The notes beneath the pieces are model-generated. The model saw only the letters and a list, made by a program, of their open reading frames with translations. It had not been told where the DNA came from and ran no database searches. Shown piece by piece: positions 17,675 to 25,216 of a DNA stretch of 64,000 bases (the first letter of the stretch is position 1; the number at the start of each line of letters is the position of its first letter). The stretch is taken from contig NZ_JAVIKH010000011.1 in NCBI RefSeq assembly GCF_033962415.1, positions 1 to 64,000 on the forward strand, given 5' to 3'. A program made the translations under genes and the position numbers. Origin of the DNA: Candidatus Cetobacterium colombiensis. GTDB taxonomy: Bacteria > Fusobacteriota > Fusobacteriia > Fusobacteriales > Fusobacteriaceae.

Positions 17675-20600
17675 ACTCATTTTAACTTTTCTATTTATCT
17701 CTTTTTTGAATATTCGTGCGTCTCATTTTTCACCAGACAATGAGATAAAAACTATTCAAACTCTTCCGAGAAAACCTCAAGGAGCAACACTAGATATTGA
17801 GGTTACTAAAGTTAAAACTGAAAAAATAAATGCTTCTATTGACGAGAAAAATAAAAAGATAAAGATTGATTTTACTGATAAAAAAAATGAAAATGCAAAG
17901 AAACTTGTAGCAGAAGAAAAACAATATGATATTTTTGTATTTGATAATCCAAATGATATTAGTTTTTTCTCTACCACAGGAAAAAAGGATAAACGTTCAG
18001 CATTAAAACTACCAAAGCTTTATGATTACAACGTTGACGAGAAAAATAATAATGTTATTTCCATAAACTATGAAGAAAAACCCGAAACACTTTATGTAGG
18101 AGTAAGGGATAAGAGTAATAACGAAGTGGTTAAAATATATAATACAGAAATTACCCCATATGAAACCTGGCAAATAATTATATCAAACGGAGTGTCTATA
18201 AATAACCCGGTACTGTTATCCACAGCCTCTACTGTTTATGCTTATCCTTTTAGAAAAAACAGCGGATCATTAATTAGACCTGAAATTATAAAAAGCGGTG
18301 ATGCAGGAGATGGAACACAGCTAGGGACTAAATATTCTGCTTTAGAAATAACAGCATCTGCTACTTTGCCTATTTCAACCTATGGGATGGTTGAAGAGGG
18401 TAACTGGACATTGGGTAATAATCTAACAGTATCAGAATATCCTCTTAGTAATTTTGAAGGTATCAGTGTTACAAGAGTTGATAGAATTTACACAAGTCCA
18501 GCTAGATTAAAATTTATGAATGGAAGTATAGATGTATCAAATAACGTCAGTTATAAAAAATGGAATCGTTCCGCTGCAGCTAATATAAGTGCTTTTTTAA
18601 TCCAGGGAAATAAGCCACAGCTCCATCTGCTTTTTGGAATGAACAGTTGGGATCTCTCTAAGCAATCTGTGTATACTCAATTTGCTGCCCCTAGTCCTCC
18701 AGGAAGTTATCAACAAACATATATAAACATTCCACCCTTTGATCCTGAAGCATATTATGACAATATTAACAGCAGTATAAAAATAGATCGTACTCTTACA
18801 AATAATGGAACAACAAACCCGAATATGTCTACTTTCTGGGGTGCAGGACTTAGACCAAACTATAATCACCCAGGAACTGGTCATACAGGAGACCACATAC
18901 AAAAAATAGATGTCCAGAATAAAACTATTGAGTTAGGAACTATTAAGATTTTTAACTCTACAGAAGTTCCTCAAATAGCTTCTGATCAATTAGGAAAACC
19001 TTTAAAGTTTTATGCTCCTACCAGCAAAATAACTTTAAGTGATGGAAGCGGTAATACGATAACAGGTAACATTTTTATTGAAGGAAACCTATCAGAGATT
19101 ACTGCTGAAGAAGCTCGTACAGTAAAAAAAGTTTATTTAGAATTAGATGAACTTAAAAACGGTACTTTTACCACAGCGGATAACACTGAATTATTAAGAT
19201 TGGGACTTCAAACAGATAATATTTTTGATGATATAATCTCCAAGATTACTCTTAAAATACCAACGCCAGAACCTTTTACAGTTGAAAATAGTATAGTTTT
19301 AGCTAATCCTTTTGCAGTTTCAAATTCAGCAGCTAAAGCATATCCTATGAACGGAGTAGGAAATTTTTATGCTGAAAGTTCTCCTGGTGGAAATAATCTA
19401 ACTATATCACCAGCTAAAGGAATTTTAGGTGCAGGAGCCCAAATGGGAAGCTACGGTTTACTAGAAGATGCCAGATGGAAAAGTGGAGATGTAAATATCA
19501 CAGGAAATGTGAATGGAACTTCATTTGCCTTTTCACCTGGAGATTTTGGTAATGGAATAATAAAAATAGAAAGAATTCAAAACTCAGGTAATTTATCTTA
19601 TCTTGCTTTTAAAAATTTAACAGGAGATGAAGTCACTCCGTCAGCAGCTTCAAAAACAGTTAACTTTATAAATTTCTTCCTTACCCAGTATTCAACTCCT
19701 TTCAAGCATCTGAATGTAGGTTTCGGAGCAGAAAATACATGGAATGGAACGCAGAGAAAAATTACGTTATCTATTAAAAATAATTCTTTTAACCAGGAGC
19801 AAAAAACATATATCCATGTGCCGCCTCTAGATCCTGAGGCATTTTATGACAATGCTGGAGCTGGAATAAAAATAGATAACACTGATGGAAATATTGATAC
19901 ACTGAGTTTTTGGACAAATACAGATAATTTACAAAATCCAACTTATGTACACACTCACACCGGAGCACAGATAACTCGAAGTGATGTTGCTAATCCTGGT
20001 GACTTTTCAGGAGATGGTTTAACTATTAATTTAGGTACGATTAAATCTAAAGATGTTGCAGCTCCTTATGCCCAAAATTATACTTTAAATTACTTTACAT
20101 CATCAGACGGCACTATTACTCTTACGGAAAGCGGTACTGGAAAAACAATAACAGGTCGAATATATATAGAACAAGATGGGGTTCTTTATGCACCTCCATT
20201 TGAGTTAACTAGAGCAATTACACCAAGAACAGTATATCTTAGATTGGATAGTAGTAATAGCTTAAAAAATGGAACCTTCACTGCTGGAAGCAATATAAAT
20301 ATTTTAGGATTAGGAAGTGGAAGTACTTTTGATCGTATTATTGATACATTAACTGTAACTTTAACTAAGATTCAAAATCCTCCTGTAAAACTAGAAAGTG
20401 CTATTGTTATTAATAATCCTGTTGCTTTGGCTAAAAACATTAATATAACTTATCCTTTTAAAAATAATGAAAATAATGCTACTCGAATAGAACCAAGAAT
20501 TTTAGATTCAACTGGAGGATCTACAGATAATAATTATCGTTATTCAGCTACTAGAAGAGGAAATAATATTGGTAATTATGGGTTAGTTAATAATACAGAA

Positions 20601-21857
20601 TGGCCTACTGAAGTAGTTAATATAAATGGGTATAATCCTTCAAATATTCCAGGTGTTACTGTAGACTATATAAGAAGAGTTGCTAATCCAACAAACACTA
20701 ATTTACAATTTTTTAGACTAAATACTCTTCAAAATATCAGTGGTAAAAAATGGAACGGGAATACATCTTCTGGTATGGGAGATTTTCTTATTGAAGGAAC
20801 TACTAATGGTAAGCATCTAACAATGGGATTCTCAAATTGGGATTTAAAAGAAAAAACATTTGAATTTATTTATTCTAGTAAAAATGGATCATACCCTACT
20901 GATGGTAGTATTGGGTATATTTATATAACACTTCCACCTTTTGATCCAGAAGCATATTATGATAATGTTCTTAGTTCTATAAAGCTTGATGGAATAAATG
21001 GAGATATAGATACATCAAACTATTGGAGTAGTCAAACTGATTTAAAACCTACATATACAAATCATATTCATAAAGGAGAAAGTATTAGTAGAATAGACAT
21101 TGATGAAAAAATAGTTTATTTAGGAACTATTAAAATTTTAGATGAAACTAAAGTTCCTGAAATTGCATCTGATTTAATTGGAAAACCGTTAAAATTTTAT
21201 ACAACAAACTTTATAACTTTAACTGATGTAAATGATTCAAATCGTAAAATAACAGGTAAAATTTATATTGAAAATTCTCCAGGCAACGGAGTTCCCGAAA
21301 TTGATGCAAAAAATGTTCGGAGTGCTAAAAATGTATATTTACAGTTGGATTCATTAAAAAAAGGTAAATTTATTGTTGAAAATAGTGAACTTTTAAGATT
21401 GGGTATTCCTACTGATGGAATTTATGATGATATAATTTCTAAAATTGAATTGGATATTGTAGCTAATTCATCATTTATTATTGATTATAGCCCTAAAATT
21501 TTAGATTTTGGAGCAGTTATACAAGGGCAATTTAATGCTAATGAAGCCAAAACTAGAATAAATATAACTTATGATGTTGACTTAAATAATCCTAGCTTTA
21601 CATATGAACTTCAAAGAGATGATGGATCAAAAGCTAACTACTATAATGATTTTAAACTTTATAAAGATGGAGATAAAAATTCTACAAATTTTGCAATAGC
21701 TGATCTTTGGCTAGGAATAGAGGGAACTCCTAATAGTAATGAACCTAATAAGAAAACTCTTGATTTAAATGGTAAGCTTAAGAATATTGATAATGCACCT
21801 GCTGGAAATTATACAAATACAGTTAATATCGTTGTTACTCTTGAGGAGGCTCCATGA
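17658..21857 (+). CDS. Giant triplicate fimbrial tip adhesin
   Basis: A 1399-residue secreted protein with a GTG start and signal peptide (to about residue 21). Residues 22-174 are Lys/Glu-rich. Three tandem repeats follow, about residues 175-543, 544-912 and 913-1280, each beginning with a VxxNNPV-like strand and containing PPFDPEAYYDN or a variant near 359, 722 and 1093, then a histidine-rich HTG turn and LGTIK. Residues about 1281-1399 resemble a pilin domain (VIQGQFNANEAKTRINITYDV ... NTVNIVVTLEEAP), suiting incorporation into a fimbria by donor-strand exchange. Repeat 3 is visibly more AT-rich than repeats 1-2. The ligand is unknown. Confidence 0.75.
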   Translation: MKIKNKLILTFLFISFLNIRASHFSPDNEIKTIQTLPRKPQGATLDIEVTKVKTEKINASIDEKNKKIKIDFTDKKNENAKKLVAEEKQYDIFVFDNPNDISFFSTTGKKDKRSALKLPKLYDYNVDEKNNNVISINYEEKPETLYVGVRDKSNNEVVKIYNTEITPYETWQIIISNGVSINNPVLLSTASTVYAYPFRKNSGSLIRPEIIKSGDAGDGTQLGTKYSALEITASATLPISTYGMVEEGNWTLGNNLTVSEYPLSNFEGISVTRVDRIYTSPARLKFMNGSIDVSNNVSYKKWNRSAAANISAFLIQGNKPQLHLLFGMNSWDLSKQSVYTQFAAPSPPGSYQQTYINIPPFDPEAYYDNINSSIKIDRTLTNNGTTNPNMSTFWGAGLRPNYNHPGTGHTGDHIQKIDVQNKTIELGTIKIFNSTEVPQIASDQLGKPLKFYAPTSKITLSDGSGNTITGNIFIEGNLSEITAEEARTVKKVYLELDELKNGTFTTADNTELLRLGLQTDNIFDDIISKITLKIPTPEPFTVENSIVLANPFAVSNSAAKAYPMNGVGNFYAESSPGGNNLTISPAKGILGAGAQMGSYGLLEDARWKSGDVNITGNVNGTSFAFSPGDFGNGIIKIERIQNSGNLSYLAFKNLTGDEVTPSAASKTVNFINFFLTQYSTPFKHLNVGFGAENTWNGTQRKITLSIKNNSFNQEQKTYIHVPPLDPEAFYDNAGAGIKIDNTDGNIDTLSFWTNTDNLQNPTYVHTHTGAQITRSDVANPGDFSGDGLTINLGTIKSKDVAAPYAQNYTLNYFTSSDGTITLTESGTGKTITGRIYIEQDGVLYAPPFELTRAITPRTVYLRLDSSNSLKNGTFTAGSNINILGLGSGSTFDRIIDTLTVTLTKIQNPPVKLESAIVINNPVALAKNINITYPFKNNENNATRIEPRILDSTGGSTDNNYRYSATRRGNNIGNYGLVNNTEWPTEVVNINGYNPSNIPGVTVDYIRRVANPTNTNLQFFRLNTLQNISGKKWNGNTSSGMGDFLIEGTTNGKHLTMGFSNWDLKEKTFEFIYSSKNGSYPTDGSIGYIYITLPPFDPEAYYDNVLSSIKLDGINGDIDTSNYWSSQTDLKPTYTNHIHKGESISRIDIDEKIVYLGTIKILDETKVPEIASDLIGKPLKFYTTNFITLTDVNDSNRKITGKIYIENSPGNGVPEIDAKNVRSAKNVYLQLDSLKKGKFIVENSELLRLGIPTDGIYDDIISKIELDIVANSSFIIDYSPKILDFGAVIQGQFNANEAKTRINITYDVDLNNPSFTYELQRDDGSKANYYNDFKLYKDGDKNSTNFAIADLWLGIEGTPNSNEPNKKTLDLNGKLKNIDNAPAGNYTNTVNIVVTLEEAP

Positions 21858-22369
21858 AAATAATAAATATACTTATTCTATTGATGATTACTTTTTCTGG
21901 ATGTAGTAAAGAAATAGATATTTCAAATCTAGCAGTAGGAAATAATGGATTAGTCTATGAGAAGGGGGAAAGTTCTCCCTTTTCAGGGACTGCTATTTTA
22001 AAAAAAAATGATAAATTCCTAACTCTTTGGAATTATAAAAATGGGAAAGCAAACGGAGTTTGTAAAAATTATTATGAAAATGGTAATTTAAAATTTTTAG
22101 GAGAGTTTAAAAATGGCCTTCCTAACGGGACTTTAAAAGAGTATAATAACGACGGAATTCTAATTCTTGAGGAAAATTATTCTAATGGAATTTTAAATGG
22201 AGAGAAAAAAGAATTTTATGGAAATGGAACTCTTAAAAGTTTAGAAACTTATAAAGATGACTTTTTAGATGGTCCTAGAATTACATATAATAATGAAGGA
22301 AAACCTAAAATAAAAGAAATTTATAAATTTGATGAAGTTTTAGAAACAATTATTTGGCCAGAAAATTAA
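21854..22369 (+). CDS. MORN-repeat lipoprotein ending the fimbrial operon
   Basis: A 171-residue lipoprotein with lipobox FSGC (Cys17) and at least four MORN_2-type repeats (GVCKNYYENGNLKFLGEFKNG, GTLKEYNNDG, GEKKEFYGNGTLKS, GPRITYNNEGK), as in YwqK-like proteins. It overlaps the adhesin stop by 4 nt (ATGA), so it belongs to the operon. Such repeats form an elongated beta surface for protein contacts. Its role in fimbrial biogenesis is unknown. The palindrome at 22441-22472 follows. Confidence 0.8.
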   Translation: MKIINILILLMITFSGCSKEIDISNLAVGNNGLVYEKGESSPFSGTAILKKNDKFLTLWNYKNGKANGVCKNYYENGNLKFLGEFKNGLPNGTLKEYNNDGILILEENYSNGILNGEKKEFYGNGTLKSLETYKDDFLDGPRITYNNEGKPKIKEIYKFDEVLETIIWPEN

Positions 22370-22440
22370 AAAGTATTTGCTATTTTGCTTGTTCCATGCT
22401 ATCTTGTAGCTACAGTCTAAAAATCGTTCTTTTATATAAA

Positions 22441-22472
22441 AGAGTCTAAAATATTTTGATATTTTAGACTCT
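22441..22472. repeat. 32-bp palindrome, operon terminator and/or candidate recombinase site (right)
   Basis: Perfect 14-bp arms (22441-22454 and 22459-22472) around TTTG, followed by a T-rich stretch, so it can act as the terminator of the fimbrial operon. It has the same total length and the same core (GTCTAAAATAT) as the palindrome at 11382-11413, and is preceded by the same ATATAAAAG. In inverted orientation the two sites match at 26 of 32 positions by my count. Confidence 0.75.
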
Positions 22473-22666
22473 TTATTTTAAATTTTTTTCTTTTTTTCTG
22501 TTCGAATAGTTATTTCCACTGAGATGCTTCTTTTCCTTTTTTTATTCGGAATTTATTATAACTTTTTTTTCAAACTTTTACAAGTTTTTTCTTTTTAGAA
22601 GGAATTTGTAGTTTTTTAAAGTACTAAGTTAAAGCTTGTTATTTTATTTTTAGGAGGTAATTATCT

Positions 22667-23041
22667 ATGTTAAAAGAAGAAATGAGCTTTAAACAGGAAA
22701 AAATAGTTAACGCCAATGAAACTGCCTCACTTTTAGGAGCTGTTGGAATAGAAGTTTTTTCAACTCCTATGCTAATTGCTTTTATGGAACATACAGCCTA
22801 TAAGTTAGCACAAGAACACCTTTCACCTGGAGAAACTACTGTTGGAGTTGTTGTTAATATTGAGCATTTAAAACCAAATAAAGTTGGAGATAAAATTTTA
22901 TGTACTGCAACTTTAAAAAAAATTGAAGGAAAAAAACTGACTTTTGATGTTGTTGTAACTTTCAATGATGAAATTATGGGAAAAGGAACTCATGTTAGAT
23001 ATATTGTAAATCTTGAAAAATTTTTAAATAAAATCAATTAA
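22667..23041 (+). CDS. Hotdog-fold thioesterase, FlK-like
   Basis: A 124-residue single hotdog-domain protein like fluoroacetyl-CoA thioesterase FlK and its relatives. The N-terminal VNANETASLLGAVGIEVFSTPMLIAFMEHTAY contains the Thr/Ser and Glu of the proposed catalytic set (STP and MEH), and the GTHVRYIV His lies near residue 111. VVVNIEHLKPNKVGDKI is the conserved central strand region. Most such proteins hydrolyse small acyl-CoAs; the substrate here is unknown. AGGAGG precedes the ATG. It is a single-gene unit. Confidence 0.85.
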   Translation: MLKEEMSFKQEKIVNANETASLLGAVGIEVFSTPMLIAFMEHTAYKLAQEHLSPGETTVGVVVNIEHLKPNKVGDKILCTATLKKIEGKKLTFDVVVTFNDEIMGKGTHVRYIVNLEKFLNKIN

Positions 23042-23080
23042 TGGGAAACCCTAGATTTCTCTAGGGTTTCCCATTAATTG
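23035..23080. terminator. Bidirectional terminator, perfect 21-bp inverted repeat
   Basis: Arms at 23035-23055 and 23060-23080 are perfectly complementary, with loop TTTC. The stop codons of the two convergent genes lie inside the arms, so both proteins end in an Ile-Asn pair encoded by the same inverted sequence. Confidence 0.85.
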
Positions 23081-23229
23081 ATATTTATCTGTGAGTGAGA
23101 AGTGACTTGGGGAATAGCCATCTTTTCAACTTTCACGCCTATATTCCTCAATACAAGAGTATTATTTCCTGTTACCAAAACTCCTACAAGAGTTAGTACA
23201 GTATAGATTGTTTTTAATATTTTTATCAT
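23074..23229 (-). CDS. Very small membrane protein (51 aa), unknown
   Basis: A 51-residue protein with one N-terminal hydrophobic segment (TIYTVLTLVGVLVTG, about 7-21) and a polar tail. It starts 4 nt after the stop of the 103-residue gene, so it is probably coupled to it; only a weak GAGG precedes it. A longer frame runs through the upstream gene but overlaps it entirely. The function is unknown. It could be a holin-like or peptide-toxin partner, but nothing specific supports either. Confidence 0.45.
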   Translation of the reverse strand: MIKILKTIYTVLTLVGVLVTGNNTLVLRNIGVKVEKMAIPQVTSHSQININ

Positions 23230-23233
23230 AGGC

Positions 23234-23545
23234 CTACGCCTCTGGTGCTGTTTCCACAAAATATTCAAAAGCCATAAGTTCCGCTTTTTCAACACTGATT
23301 CTATCAAGAGAGTTTTCTCCACTTCTAATCTCTTTTTCAATTTGATCTGTCCACTCTGTAAAAGATTCATATGGACTTCCTGCTGGTAACGGATCTCCAT
23401 TATCTTGTAGCGAATTTATGTAAGCTAGTGTTGCTTTATCATCTGCTAACTCCTTCTCATAAGTACCTAATCTCTCAATTGATTTCTTTGTTTTTTCAAT
23501 TACTGCATTTAAAATTGTTTTTGCTCCTCCTACTGTCATACTCAT
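23234..23545 (-). CDS. 103-residue alpha-helical protein, unknown
   Basis: A cytosolic-looking protein of 103 residues, starting MSMTVGGAKTILNAVIEKTKKSIERL and mostly charged helix (EKELADDKATLAYINSL, DQIEKEIRSGENSLDRISVEKAELMAFEY). I recognise no family. GGGAGG just before the ATG at 23545 fixes the start; the frame extends further upstream. It pairs with the tiny membrane protein downstream and diverges from the replication-like genes at 23777. Confidence 0.55.
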   Translation of the reverse strand: MSMTVGGAKTILNAVIEKTKKSIERLGTYEKELADDKATLAYINSLQDNGDPLPAGSPYESFTEWTDQIEKEIRSGENSLDRISVEKAELMAFEYFVETAPEA

Positions 23546-23644
23546 TTTGTTACCTCCCTGTTTTTTAATTTTTTTTATATTTTTTTCACTTCTATCTCGA
23601 GATATTTTAATCATATCACATAAAAAAAATTTGAGAAGAGATTC

Positions 23645-23700
23645 TGTCCTTGTGAGAATTTTTTATTTTTTTGTCCTCATGGGAAATTTTTTTTATTTTT
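23645..23700. repeat. Two tandem imperfect ~27-bp repeats
   Basis: TGTCCTTGTGAGAATTTTTT and TGTCCTCATGGGAAATTTTT begin at 23645 and 23672 and continue in T/A-rich sequence. They sit in the intergenic region just upstream of the replication-like genes, where iterons or a regulator site might be expected. Confidence 0.5.
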
Positions 23701-23703
23701 TCA

Positions 23704-23733
23704 TTGACTTTACGTTCAGTTATGGTTTATTTT
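23704..23733 (+). promoter_or_regulatory. Probable promoter of the replication-like cluster
   Basis: TTGACT (23704-23709) with TATTTT (23728-23733) at 18 bp spacing, about 45 nt upstream of the first ATG. Confidence 0.45.
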
Positions 23734-23776
23734 ATACGTATCCAATGGGGGAAAATTAAAAAAAGGGAGGAATTTT

Positions 23777-23971
23777 ATGTCTTTATTTGAAAAACTGCAT
23801 CTTTTAAACAATGTTAACTCAACTTTGGAGGTGGCAAAATTCTTTAATCGTTCTACTAGAACTATTAGACGTTACAAAGCTTCTGGTCTTTTATCTTCAG
23901 ATGGAACTTCTAACAAACTTTTATTTTCAAAAGAAGCAATAACAGATTTTATTATTTCAAGGGGGCTTTAG
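23777..23971 (+). CDS. Excisionase/MerR-like HTH protein
   Basis: A 64-residue single winged-HTH domain of the excisionase/HTH_17 type: STLEVAKFFNRSTRTIRRYKASGLLSSDGTSNKLLFSKEAITDFI. Such proteins act as recombination directionality factors or small regulators in phages and plasmids. GGGAGG precedes the ATG. It is the first of three closely packed plus-strand genes, with 2 nt between it and the next. Confidence 0.75.
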   Translation: MSLFEKLHLLNNVNSTLEVAKFFNRSTRTIRRYKASGLLSSDGTSNKLLFSKEAITDFIISRGL

Positions 23972-23973
23972 AG

Positions 23974-24288
23974 ATGGAGGATAAACATCAACTTTTCATT
24001 GCAACTTTAAAACAAGATCAACATATTTTAAAAAACATGAGTGAGAAAGAAATTGAAAACTATTTTTTCGAATTTTTAAAAAAATATCATGGAAAATTTG
24101 CTTTTAGAAAATCTCTTTGTAGAACTACAAATTTAAAACCCTATACAATTGATAACGCTATTTCTGAAAAAATATTAACTTGTAACAAGTATAATGAGGA
24201 TGAAAGTTATCAGGTATTTTGTACAAAAGAATTTGCTAAAGTGGTTTCTAGCTGTTATATAACTAAGTTAAAAAGAGGAGGATTATGA
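23974..24288 (+). CDS. Small protein in replication-like cluster, unknown
   Basis: A 104-residue protein with no recognised family. It is helix-rich and basic, with three to four cysteines (LCRTTNL, LTCNKYN, QVFCTK, SCYIT) not arranged as a clear metal site. RKSLCRTTNLKPYTIDNAISEKILTC could be an HTH-like segment. Its tight packing, with a 4-nt overlap into the 300-residue gene, argues for a shared function in replication or maintenance of a mobile element. Confidence 0.55.
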   Translation: MEDKHQLFIATLKQDQHILKNMSEKEIENYFFEFLKKYHGKFAFRKSLCRTTNLKPYTIDNAISEKILTCNKYNEDESYQVFCTKEFAKVVSSCYITKLKRGGL

Positions 24289-25187
24289 ATCAATTTATTT
24301 TAAAGAGACCTCTTTGCAGTAATTTTACACAGATTTCAAATGAGTTTTTACACGATAACAATGTTTCTATATTGGCTCGAGGGATTGGTGTATTTTTACT
24401 CTCTAAACCTAACAACTGGGTTATCAATCAAGAAAATATTTGTCAAGAATTGGAAATTGGCCGTGACAAATTAAAAAAAATTTTTACTGAACTTATTGAT
24501 CATGGTTATATGTATAAATGTCGCTATATAACTTTTGCAAAAAAAAATGAGCAATCTGTATTTTTTTATATCTCTGACTCTAAAGAGCACCTTTATAACG
24601 AAGTTATCTCTCGAGATGTAAAAAATAAAATTTCTACTACACAAATGAGTATTTCTCCGATAACTAAATCTCCGCTACTGAAAAATTCAAACACTGAAAA
24701 TTCACATAGTAATATAATTAACTTTAATAAAGATTATTTATCTTTTAAAAATAAAGAAAATACAAAAAAAGAGAATAATAATATTATTGACCCTTTACTT
24801 TTAGATTTTTTAAGTATACACCTTGATGAAATAACAAAAAATAATGTTTTAAAAATCACACCTAAAATTACTTTAGAAAAATTTAAGACACTTTTTGAAA
24901 AATGTAAGATTGAATATAATTTAGGTTTTTCTAAAAACTTTAATTCTACACTAATTTTAGCTTTAAAGGGAGAATGGAGATTTCAAGATGATTTAAAAAT
25001 TGACAAAAAATTAAAAAAAGATAGAAGAATATTAATGTCTAAAGTTGAGTATTTTAAAGATTTATATCTTGAAACTAAAGAACCTCAAGAAAGTATTTTA
25101 AATAAGTTTATAGAAAATTGTAAATCTACGTATTCTCAAGACCTTATAGATGAATATTCTGAACTTCTAAAAAATGAAATTGCTTAA
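24285..25187 (+). CDS. Phage/plasmid-type replication protein with N-terminal winged helix
   Basis: A 300-residue protein. The N-terminus (FTQISNEFLHDNNVSILARGIGVFLLSKPNNWVINQENICQELEIGRDKLKKIFTELIDHGYM) is the winged-helix domain of phage replisome organisers and plasmid initiators (DnaD/RepA-N-like). A Ser/Asn-rich linker follows (about 115-160), then a charged helical C-terminal part. It probably binds an origin. ATGA overlap with the previous gene. A strong bidirectional terminator closes the cluster. No integrase or relaxase is adjacent, so this may be a relic element. Confidence 0.6.
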   Translation: MNQFILKRPLCSNFTQISNEFLHDNNVSILARGIGVFLLSKPNNWVINQENICQELEIGRDKLKKIFTELIDHGYMYKCRYITFAKKNEQSVFFYISDSKEHLYNEVISRDVKNKISTTQMSISPITKSPLLKNSNTENSHSNIINFNKDYLSFKNKENTKKENNNIIDPLLLDFLSIHLDEITKNNVLKITPKITLEKFKTLFEKCKIEYNLGFSKNFNSTLILALKGEWRFQDDLKIDKKLKKDRRILMSKVEYFKDLYLETKEPQESILNKFIENCKSTYSQDLIDEYSELLKNEIA

Positions 25188-25188
25188 T

Positions 25189-25216
25189 AAAATAGAGCCT
25201 TTAGAGGCTCTATTTT
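25189..25216. terminator. Bidirectional terminator
   Basis: AAAATAGAGCCT pairs with AGGCTCTATTTT around a 4-nt loop (TTAG), between the convergent replication-like and protease-hydrolase genes. Confidence 0.85.

Noticed and set aside
18180-21500. CRISPR-like or DNA-level tandem repeat
   Set aside because: The periodicity is ~1100 bp and conserved at protein level only. It is the internal domain repeat of the adhesin. No CRISPR array was seen anywhere in the window.
23074-23400. 108-residue version of the small membrane protein
   Set aside because: The first 57 residues overlap the upstream 103-residue gene out of frame and look like shadow sequence. Only the last 51 residues, starting at 23229, are gene-like.
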